A stretch of 17,427 bases of DNA from assembly GCA_017522515.1 (NCBI GenBank), contig JAFWZH010000212.1, positions 1 through 17,427 of the forward strand, written 5' to 3'. This DNA comes from Clostridia bacterium (GTDB taxonomy: Bacteria; Bacillota_A; Clostridia; UBA1212; UBA1255). The notes below the pieces were generated by a model. It did not search any database and was not told the origin of the DNA. It saw only the letters and a list, made by a program, of their open reading frames with translations. The stretch's first letter is position 1, and every line of letters begins with the position of its first letter. The translations under genes and the position numbers were made by a program. Below, in pieces: positions 9,201 through 13,274 of this stretch.

Positions 9201-9556
9201 AAAGATTCTTTCCAACCACTGTTAACAAAGTGCTTCATACCTTGAACGTAATTAGTTTTTCCAAAACCATTAGCTAAGTCACTGTTATTTTGCATGTAAT
9301 ACTTTACACTAAAAATAGGGCTTGCTTGACGTCCTTCTGATATTCCATGATTGAAAAAGTGATTATACAATCCGGATGCTGTTGAGCCAAATCCCGGTAT
9401 TACATCAGAACTATACTCTGCATAGTAGTTTGGATCAAAAACTACGGATTTTCTTTCTGCAGGAATATAATCGGTTGCTGCTGTAACAGGAAAAGCTGTA
9501 ACAAGAAGAACAAACACTAAAACCATTGAAAATAAGCGTTTAAAATTCCCTTTCAT
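3257..9556 (-). CDS. 2099-aa secreted ricin-lectin/LamG repeat protein with GDPD phosphodiesterase domain
   Basis: The protein opens with a signal peptide (MKGNFKRLFSMVLVFVLLVTAFPVTAA) and two YY-x4-D repeats (about 40-120). It continues with a ricin-type trefoil (about 128-268) and three units of ricin + Ig-like + LamG-like jelly roll (275-688, 706-1119, 1138-1551). Next come a degenerate GDPD-like barrel (about 1565-1770), a GDPD domain (about 1780-2013) and a terminal Ig-like domain. In the GDPD domain GHMGYRKIAPENT carries H1783; E1810, D1812, H1825, E1882 and K1884 follow with family spacing. GDPDs hydrolyse glycerophosphodiesters to glycerol-3-phosphate and an alcohol, and some act on teichoic acid. 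The substrate here is unknown. No transmembrane tail or sortase signal is seen, so release or non-covalent wall binding through the lectin modules is inferred. GAAAGG precedes the ATG. It is probably monocistronic. Confidence 0.93.
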   Translation of the reverse strand: MKGNFKRLFSMVLVFVLLVTAFPVTAATDYIPAERKSVVFDPNYYAEYSSDVIPGFGSTASGLYNHFFNHGISEGRQASPIFSVKYYMQNNSDLANGFGKTNYVQGMKHFVNSGWKESFRTQTAPYMNFGDSFEARITGLSGLVLDYAGTNVILDTATTFDATQIWQFTRKSDGSYSIVSKITGLALSLDSYTYLSGTNVCLKEVSGGREQCWYIHKYSTDIYVLRPLSAPSCVLEMQGLTVKAGVNAEIYTYNGGNNQLFTIHKVNDIETMKPVDIGDGFYARITNSSLGTSIALSGTNVVSNKTTSATNQIWKFNRNTDGTYRIVNQATGTSLNADGGLADIRTNINVAENNNSNAQRWYIFEVDGTYVFVPKCAYSTSLDVRGGSKNDGTNVHLWTYDGNYCKKFDILKVDIGNNRENVIWYTTPAIGADKGDTVDLTSYHVQFGLKSKITDKSSITWTSSDLTITDGKVTIPGTGVYKLTAKSGSTSKSIYIIAKKATDSEYVLYYNDFNSASKLNELRIIDGAGTVSISGGRLVIKNAKRVLLPAYVGEFGDYSIHARGTITSATAADRFKTIMFRVQKKNYPFYQMTIRKGANASNGVEFSEKNSSGTFEYQGKVAFTEAINASKLYDYKVNIYQSNMSGFINSKQLLNSNAYTDYAVGDIGFRTGANITAAYDSIKVSVDFDRIYSYTRVVSLYQNKPVDLGDHFYARIEESKAGKNLTLSSDNNVIISTPTGDSSQIWEFIKRTNGSYMIRNQKNGTYLCATSSQSANGTNIHSYSFTGSKGQHWDFYYVDGSYVIVPTCSYAATMDVAGGTTSNGGNIQLWEYNKDVSDAKRFNIIKVEIADNKENVVWHTTPAIPANVGDVIDLNKYNVQFALNSRITHNTEITWTSSSFQIVDGKVTVSVAGVHELTAKVGNTTKKVYIVAKNASDSEYVLYNNDFSNSDLSDFRVISGGGTLSVSNGRLIVKGTKVILLPAYISTFGNYTIDAKATITASTNNTRWMSLMHRVQNSNYPFYQFCIRKDATAANGLEFAQKNTSGGWQYQGKTSYSSAIDASKLYTLKLQIYGNNVKGYINSTKVLESSGFTAYSTGDIGIQTADATAEFDYIKVSVDFNNIFAYTKLISLYANNKADLGDDFYARISESSVGKNLTLSDTNVVISAPTTDASQIWRFVKNADGTYSMINLSNGQYLAAKNSGSTAGTNVISYAYTGSNAQKWNIYSKDGKYVFVPVCAYDCTMDVAGASTANGTNVQLWTFDDNAAKKYDITKVSINGGAETTVFFKAPAIPAEVGFALDLDRYNVQFAHSGKIYSGEEVKWSSTDISIDSEDKVTATSAGVYKLNATYGSLKKVIYLVVKKPSDGKYVLYYNDFNEAADRNELTVKQGSVSVSNGLLNIAAATKVFLPSYVSEFGDYTIDASATIKTASDSSRWFSVMHRVQNNNFPFYQFVIRNNAKAANGVEFAEMNSSGGWEYQGKTSYTETISASKMYHFLLSVYGDDAVGTLSGTQLFNVSNAFTDYTRGNIGFQTSAGATAVVDYICVTIDFDKVHPHISTLVDVREFTTNIALPPTMAFEVETAEDFANIHKNSPTTVILSIDSNLNVVDTNNSVICTIPEAFLELAGGVIPAFRIDTTAEATAIANYLGANALYDVFIVASNGKLINQVRSIYTNVRGIYDLSKASITDLSVAREQANTYGSRVVILPAALATDTNTTLLRNLATTVWFKAEENNNAEFYKFITAGAQGVLVEDRAGFEACVENKTLFKGKSLIRPAAIIGHMGYRKIAPENTVLSAQKAVEYGAAIVEMDLQITTDGVVMAMHDETIDARTNGTGVLENMTYAQVSKYKVDYFSGFSEKIPTLEDYFKAFKGTNTILYMEIKSSKSTIVPAIKALIDKYDILDQCCIISFQHAQINRVRQQIPGISTGLLAEMPTVEEALKVYTHYNSTCNPNYKALTETHLKECAFRGLTIWPYTIDSSVTFDSFFAMGLWGVTTNRTDFATNYIERLYTTSTSYSVNVGSSVSVPVYTKTYAEKVATTTAAEMVVVDGNTGITFNGSSVSASKAGTSTVVFRFAYKLTDGNTIYIYSQPVTIVAK
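3520..4225 (-). other. Catalytic GDPD domain within the giant lectin protein
   Basis: This segment encodes about residues 1778-2013. The H1783-E1810-D1812-H1825 spacing (27, 2 and 15 residues) equals that I recall for the Thermoanaerobacter tengcongensis enzyme (H17, E44, D46, H59), and MEIKSS supplies the later metal-binding Glu and Lys. The usual HRG is HMG here. The barrel closes with MGLWGVTTNRTDFA, matching the GDPD C-terminal 'G-(V/I)-(I/T)-T-(D/N)-x-P/T-D' strand. Confidence 0.88.
4230..4860 (-). other. Degenerate GDPD-like barrel preceding the catalytic domain
   Basis: About residues 1565-1775 read as alternating strands and helices. They end in VWFKAEENNNAEFYKF and then AGAQGVLVEDRAGF, which resembles the last two strands of a GDPD barrel (VWTVN..., G-x-x-G-I-x-T-D-x-P). 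No H-R-G...PENT, E-x-D or H-D motif is present, so it is probably not catalytic. The assignment rests on pattern resemblance only; it could be another Rossmann- or TIM-like domain. Confidence 0.5.
4860..8734 (-). repeat. Three tandem ricin/Ig/LamG coding units
   Basis: Units start at 8734, 7441 and 6145 (spacing 1293 and 1296 bp) and the third ends near 4860. The PFYQ landmark in the jelly roll recurs near 7786, 6487 and 5200 (1299 and 1287 bp). Unit 1 has the FRVQKKNYPFYQMTIRKG type of LamG-like domain shared with the downstream paralogue. Units 2 and 3 have a divergent MHRVQN(S/N)N(Y/F)PFYQF type. Confidence 0.9.
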
Positions 9557-9591
9557 AATTTAATCCTTTCTATATTTTTATACTTACTTTT

Positions 9592-9619
9592 ATTCTATCA
9601 CTTTAGGATGTTTTGTCAA
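9592..9619 (-). promoter_or_regulatory. Probable housekeeping promoter of the GDPD-lectin gene
   Basis: Minus strand: a perfect TTGACA (9619-9614), a 16-nt spacer and TAGAAT (9597-9592). The leader to the ATG at 9556 is about 30 nt and contains the GAAAGG ribosome binding site. The -35 lies only 16 bp beyond the gpr stop codon, and no hairpin is seen between them, so gpr transcripts may also run into this gene. Confidence 0.65.
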
Positions 9620-9645
9620 TCAAATTATATCAAATTATATCAAAT
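9620..9645. repeat. 10-bp direct repeat, 2.6 copies, upstream of the GDPD-lectin promoter
   Basis: TCAAATTATA occurs at 9620-9629 and 9630-9639, followed by TCAAAT at 9640-9645. It overlaps the last codons and stop of gpr and abuts the -35 of the next gene. The 10-bp phase (one helical turn) would suit a regulator or an UP-like element, but simple AT-rich slippage is equally possible. Confidence 0.6.
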
Positions 9646-10549
9646 ACTCATTGATTTCGTGTCGTCCGAAACCCCTGTGTATGGCAAGATTGAACCCTGA
9701 TGCAACAACCTCAGCAATCCGATCAATGGCAATGTCAATATTTTTAGGTGTTACAACCATATTTGCTATTGTGTCGTTTCCCGAAAGGTTAATATTATCG
9801 TCATTATATAAATCTTTAACGAGAGTTAAAGCATCAACGACAGTGGGAACGCCTACTGCAATAACCGGTATGCCCAAAGTATTTTTCGAAAGCTCCATTC
9901 TATGATTTCCCACTCCGGAACCGGGAACAATACCGGTATCTGAAATTTGTATTGTTGAATTCACTCTCGAAGCTTTTCTTGAAGCTAACGCATCAATCAC
10001 AAAAAGTATATCAGGTTTGACAGTTTCAATTACTCCTTTAATTATATCTCCTGTTTCAATACCTGTTATACCCATAACACCGGGAATAATAGTGCAAACA
10101 TTCCCAAGCCTTTCGTCAATTTTCAAGTCACTCATATTCTTAACGTGTCTCGTAACCACAATTTTATCTGCAACCTTCGGTCCCAGTGAATCAGCAGTTA
10201 TATTTCTGTTACCTAAGCCGGCAATCATAATGCGAGGTTCTTCTATATCTATTGACTGAATTAATTCATAAATTTCATTTGAAAAAACTCTTGAAATATT
10301 TTCTTGTATATCATTAGTATCAAGTGAAGGATTTTTAATTTCAAGTGTTATATATTTCCCCATTTTTTTGCCTATTGTATGTTCAGCCTCTTTGCTTAAT
10401 ATCTCAATATCTGTTATATAAACGTATGGTGTGTCTCTTGTATTTACATACATTCCGTTTGGGAGCTTCCCCTTTTTTTGCATCTCTTCGGAACGCTCTT
10501 CATCTATCATCTCTCGTGCTTCAAGTGCTAAATCAGTTCGTATAACCAT
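9635..10549 (-). CDS. gpr: GPR spore germination endopeptidase
   Basis: This 304-residue protein belongs to peptidase family A25. GPR is made in the forespore as a zymogen and, at germination, cuts the small acid-soluble proteins that coat spore DNA, freeing amino acids. The sequence shows the hallmark N-terminal VIRTDLALEARE processing segment, AGLGNRNITADSLGPKV with D120, VIDALASRKASR with D186, and the GSGVGNHR segment. Family members depend on two such aspartates. The ATG is supported by GGAG seven bases upstream, and no alternative ATG lies in frame above it. The propeptide would therefore be only about six residues (cut at TD/LALE), shorter than the ~15 known in Bacillus. It is transcribed divergently from the small membrane protein gene. 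It marks the organism as spore-forming. Confidence 0.97.
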   Translation of the reverse strand: MVIRTDLALEAREMIDEERSEEMQKKGKLPNGMYVNTRDTPYVYITDIEILSKEAEHTIGKKMGKYITLEIKNPSLDTNDIQENISRVFSNEIYELIQSIDIEEPRIMIAGLGNRNITADSLGPKVADKIVVTRHVKNMSDLKIDERLGNVCTIIPGVMGITGIETGDIIKGVIETVKPDILFVIDALASRKASRVNSTIQISDTGIVPGSGVGNHRMELSKNTLGIPVIAVGVPTVVDALTLVKDLYNDDNINLSGNDTIANMVVTPKNIDIAIDRIAEVVASGFNLAIHRGFGRHEINEYLI

Positions 10550-10573
10550 AAAAATACTCCAATACTTTTTTAT

Positions 10574-10603
10574 ATATTTTCTCTTGCTTTTTTTATTTTA
10601 TAC
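10574..10603 (-). promoter_or_regulatory. Possible forespore (sigma-F/G type) promoter of gpr
   Basis: Minus strand: GTATA (10603-10599), a 15-nt spacer and GAGAAAATAT (10583-10574). This resembles the sigma-F pattern GYWTA-N16-GGNRANAMTW at most positions, and gpr of Bacillus subtilis is known to be read by the forespore sigma factors. The region is very AT-rich, so a chance match is possible. Confidence 0.3.
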
Positions 10604-10613
10604 AGAGTAACAT

Positions 10614-10641
10614 TTGACTAAAAAATTTTTAAGGTTATACT
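10614..10641 (+). promoter_or_regulatory. Housekeeping-type promoter of the small zinc-ribbon membrane protein gene
   Basis: TTGACT (10614-10619), 16 nt, TATACT (10636-10641). The leader to the ATG at 10671 is about 25-30 nt and ends in GGAGG. The -10 belongs to a GGTTATACTTAC word that recurs elsewhere in the window. Confidence 0.6.
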
Positions 10642-10670
10642 TACAGTAATAACATATTGGAGGTCTAAAA

Positions 10671-11063
10671 ATGAATTGGTTAAGACGTTTTATGTACGGC
10701 AGATATGGCTTAGACACATTATCAAAATTTCTTTTTGTATTATCTTTTATATTATATATTATCTTTGCAATACTCAGATTAGAGATTTTATTAATCATCC
10801 CCTTGAGTATTATTGGTTATACTTACTTTCGATGCTTTTCGCGTAATATACAAAAAAGACATAACGAGAACATTAAATTTAATTTACTTATTAAACCTAT
10901 AAAAAACTTTTTCAACATCAAAAAAAGAATGTTTAAAGACAGGAAAACACATAAATACTTTAAATGTCCCCAATGCAAGCAATATTTGCGTGTGCCAAAA
11001 AATAAGGGCAAGCTCCAAGTAACTTGCCCTAAGTGTAAACAAACGATAATTGCAAAAACATAA
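10671..11063 (+). CDS. Small membrane protein with C-terminal zinc ribbon
   Basis: This 130-residue protein has two hydrophobic segments close together (about 18-35 and 38-52), a basic linker (SRNIQKRHNENIK..., KNFFNIKKRMFKDRK) and a C-terminal ribbon with two CPxC knuckles (KCPQCKQYLRVP and TCPKCKQTI, 18 residues apart). The four cysteines suggest bound zinc and possibly nucleic-acid or protein contact at the cytoplasmic face. TTGGAGG lies 8 bases before the ATG and a good promoter precedes it. It is the only convincing plus-strand gene, divergent from gpr and converging on the 11225-12043 gene. The function is not recognised; similar short two-helix zinc-ribbon proteins are common hypothetical proteins of Clostridia. 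Confidence 0.85.
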   Translation: MNWLRRFMYGRYGLDTLSKFLFVLSFILYIIFAILRLEILLIIPLSIIGYTYFRCFSRNIQKRHNENIKFNLLIKPIKNFFNIKKRMFKDRKTHKYFKCPQCKQYLRVPKNKGKLQVTCPKCKQTIIAKT

Positions 11064-11074
11064 GCTACATCTGC

Positions 11075-11191
11075 TTAATAATTGTCTGCTTTATGAAATA
11101 CAAGAGTAATTTCTTCACTGCCATTTTGATAAGTTAAAGAAAACATATAATCATCAGGCTGTGAATAATCAACTACTTGAGTTTTACTCAT
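11075..11191 (-). CDS. Possible 38-codon ORF after the peptidase gene
   Basis: ATG at 11191 to TAA at 11075 would encode MSKTQVVDYSQPDDYMFSLT followed by YQNGSEEITLVFHKADNY. The composition is protein-like: acidic, with alternating hydrophobic residues that could form a beta hairpin. It starts 33 bases past the preceding stop. The nearest strong AGGAGG (11226-11221) is about 30 bases away and lies in a hairpin; only GGGA/GGGAAAG is close. It could be a real small protein, a degraded remnant or chance. No family is recognised. Confidence 0.35.
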   Translation of the reverse strand: MSKTQVVDYSQPDDYMFSLTYQNGSEEITLVFHKADNY

Positions 11192-11204
11192 GCTTTCCCA
11201 TCCG

Positions 11205-11226
11205 GGAGGCGGATTAAAAGCCTCCT
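11205..11226 (-). other. GC-rich hairpin holding an AGGAGG sequence
   Basis: GGAGGC (11205-11210) and GCCTCC (11220-11225) form a 6-bp stem with a 9-nt loop, starting at the stop codon of the peptidase-like gene. No T-run follows on either strand, so it is not a standard terminator. It could stabilise the 3' end or hide the AGGAGG from ribosomes. Confidence 0.5.
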
Positions 11227-12043
11227 ATTTCAGCAATTTATTCCATGTATTCATGCCTACTATGCCGTCGGCCTCAATATTCTGTTTAGTTTGGAATGTC
11301 TTAACGGCTTTTTCCGTGCCCTCTCCAAACGCACCATCTATATCCATATCATAATACCCCATTTGTTTTAGCAGTCTTTGGACTGTATAAATTTGAGGAT
11401 TTTTCCTTAATTTTCCCTTTGATAACTGCAGTAATTCTACCATGATTGTTTTTTCATTTTCACCGGGAACTACAGGATTTGTCAGCCCTGAATTAATATA
11501 TTCCACATACGGAATCAAACCGTGCTTTTTCCACACACGCTCATTATATCCGCTTTGTAGTGCAATATTAGCCACCGCTGTAATCTGTACGCAATTATCC
11601 CATCTTGTTGTACATTCAACAGCTAAACCCTCTCCTATATATATTCCGCAATGGCCTTCTGTCCATAAATATTCGCCAATTTCTATTTTATTAAAATCTT
11701 CGCTGATATTAGAGCATAGTTGCAGCATTCCGTACTCTGTTACATCAGGCACACCGTTACTTTCATAAACCGCACCGCCGTTAACATTGTTTATGTTACC
11801 GTTCCAACCCCAAAGAACACCTTTAATAAGGCAAATGCAATCAAATCCAAAATAATCCAGACCGACCAAATTTCTTAATTCTTGCTGCCTTTTTGATGTG
11901 TACCAATTCGGCAACTGTTTTGATTTTTGAGTAATAATACTCTCGGTAATAGGCTGACCAAACATTCCGTTGGCATAAATTGTTTTATAATTTGTTGCTA
12001 TATCAAGTAGCTTATTAGTGAATTCTTTGTTGTTCAAATTCAT
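11225..12043 (-). CDS. NlpC/P60-like hydrolase with C-terminal peptidoglycan-binding domain
   Basis: This 272-residue protein has an N-terminal cysteine-peptidase-like region with FDCICLIKG (candidate nucleophile C69) and EGHCGIYIG (H131), then AVECTTRW. This is the usual Cys/His order of NlpC/P60-CHAP type peptidoglycan hydrolases. A linker leads to a PG_binding_1 domain (about 208-272; VQRLLKQMGYYDMDIDGAFG, then AVKTFQ, DGIVGMNTW). Enzymes of this kind cut stem-peptide or amide bonds in the wall. No signal peptide is visible (MNLNNKEFTNKLL), so it is endolysin-like: it would need a holin, lysis or non-classical export. GGAGA lies before the ATG, and a second ATG overlaps 4 bases upstream in another frame. 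It is the third gene of a minus-strand run, 74 bp after the DUF6273 gene. No other phage genes are near. Confidence 0.85.
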   Translation of the reverse strand: MNLNNKEFTNKLLDIATNYKTIYANGMFGQPITESIITQKSKQLPNWYTSKRQQELRNLVGLDYFGFDCICLIKGVLWGWNGNINNVNGGAVYESNGVPDVTEYGMLQLCSNISEDFNKIEIGEYLWTEGHCGIYIGEGLAVECTTRWDNCVQITAVANIALQSGYNERVWKKHGLIPYVEYINSGLTNPVVPGENEKTIMVELLQLSKGKLRKNPQIYTVQRLLKQMGYYDMDIDGAFGEGTEKAVKTFQTKQNIEADGIVGMNTWNKLLK

Positions 12044-12117
12044 TCATTCTCCAAAAATATCGTTGATATAGTATATGAAAATGCAGAGCTGATGGTACTA
12101 ATTGAATGTAAATAATT

Positions 12118-13257
12118 TTATTTAGTATTATCGTTCAGATCAATCCACAAGGCAGGACGAACGCCAATTGGAGCTCTACTGATAACATAATCGCCCAAAT
12201 AATCAACAATTCCATTTGTAGCTACTAAAGATGCATCAGATTGCGTTCGACCCGGAGTTCTTAACCACCACCAACATGGTCCAGATGAAATTTTCCACAT
12301 ACCATTAGTGACAGCAGCTGCATATTCAGTAGGAGAACATTTTCGTGCATCATCAGAATCGAAATATTTTTTTGCTTCTAAACCACTGAGTAAAAAAATA
12401 TTATCTTGTGTTGTATTCCCCGGATTTGTTTCGTGTTTCGGATTATGATCTGCAGATACTTTTTCTTTTGAGATCAGACTTTGTTCATCAGCAGAAAATG
12501 CAATTGTATAAAAGTCATTATTAAGCCATTTACGAAGTGTACACGATTCCCATGTAGTTTCAATGTAACTTGAATTGTATTTTTTATAATCAAGCAAATA
12601 TTTACTAAGCAAAAGAATTTTGCCATCTTTTTTGTCTGTTACAAGCCATTCAATTTTTTCTTTTCCATTTGAAAAATTGTTGTCTTGCTCGTATTTTCCA
12701 AACTTTATATAATCTCCCACGATAACGTTATTTAGCTGTTTTATTTCATTGATGAATTCAATTTTTAATATAGAATCTTTATAATCACCAAGTTGAAGAA
12801 ATACATCATGTGCATCCTGAATTTTCCCTTCATTCATTAATTTCAATGCTTTCATGTAATTCTTTTCAATAATTGCGTTTTTACATTCCTCTATCTTTAA
12901 TTTGCTATCTTTATATCCATCAAGTTCTTCAAAAGCCGATATTGCTTCAGTATACATTTCTTTTGTCATCAGCTCTAAGGTATTATTATATTTGTTATCA
13001 ATAATTGCTTTTTTACATTCCTCTATCTTAATTTCACTATCTTTATATTCCTTATGCTCTTCAAAAGCTGATATTGCTTCATTGTACTTTCCGTCATTCA
13101 TCAGTTTTATTGCATTATCATATCTAACTTTAGGAATCATAACAATTAATAAAATACAAGCAATAACTAAAAATAAGAAAATAAAACACGCAATAAAAAT
13201 TTTAAATCTTATACTTTTTTTCGGATTAATATAAGAATTTCCTTTTTCAATAATCAT
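12118..13257 (-). CDS. Membrane-anchored TPR-like repeat protein with DUF6273 domain
   Basis: In this 379-residue protein a short basic N-terminus is followed by one transmembrane helix (about 19-42), so the bulk lies outside the cell. Three ~44-residue TPR-like repeats come next (YDNAIKLMNDGKYNEAISAF, then EYKDSEIKIEECK; YNNTLELMTKEMYTEAISAF; YMKALKLMNEGKIQDAHDVF). From about 183 the sequence is a DUF6273 domain: VGDYIKFGKYEQD, KIEWLVTDK, WWWLRTPG and a terminal IGVRPALWIDL. DUF6273 looks related to C-type-lectin/FGE-like folds and may bind ligand; the function is unknown. The repeats are also visible in DNA (TTACATTCCTCTATCT recurs 132 bp apart). GGGGTGAT precedes the ATG. The gene begins 17 bp after the esterase stop, so the two are almost surely co-transcribed. 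Confidence 0.87.
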   Translation of the reverse strand: MIIEKGNSYINPKKSIRFKIFIACFIFLFLVIACILLIVMIPKVRYDNAIKLMNDGKYNEAISAFEEHKEYKDSEIKIEECKKAIIDNKYNNTLELMTKEMYTEAISAFEELDGYKDSKLKIEECKNAIIEKNYMKALKLMNEGKIQDAHDVFLQLGDYKDSILKIEFINEIKQLNNVIVGDYIKFGKYEQDNNFSNGKEKIEWLVTDKKDGKILLLSKYLLDYKKYNSSYIETTWESCTLRKWLNNDFYTIAFSADEQSLISKEKVSADHNPKHETNPGNTTQDNIFLLSGLEAKKYFDSDDARKCSPTEYAAAVTNGMWKISSGPCWWWLRTPGRTQSDASLVATNGIVDYLGDYVISRAPIGVRPALWIDLNDNTK

Positions 13258-13274
13258 AAAATCACCCCGTAATG

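Noticed and set aside
3313..9556. Many 60-110-codon open frames antisense to or out of frame with the giant lectin genes (for example 5637-5879 and 7274-7609 plus)
   Set aside because: They lie wholly inside strongly supported genes, recur at the same place in each repeated unit, lack ribosome binding sites and have no recognisable domains.
1..9556. The ~1293-bp periodicity as a mobile element or non-coding repeat
   Set aside because: The repeats stay in one frame, encode complete domains and differ mainly at silent positions, so they are protein repeats.
3257..9556. ADP-ribosylating or pore-forming toxin with ricin B lectin part
   Set aside because: No toxin catalytic motif was found; the only enzyme signature is GDPD.
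11008..11031. GGGCAAG...CTTGCCC inverted repeat as a terminator
   Set aside because: It is inside the zinc-ribbon coding region (NKGKLQVTCPK) and no T-run follows on plus or minus.
11225..12043. Prophage remnant, from the endolysin-like gene
   Set aside because: No holin, tail, integrase or attachment repeats are seen nearby; the neighbours are an esterase and a DUF6273 protein.
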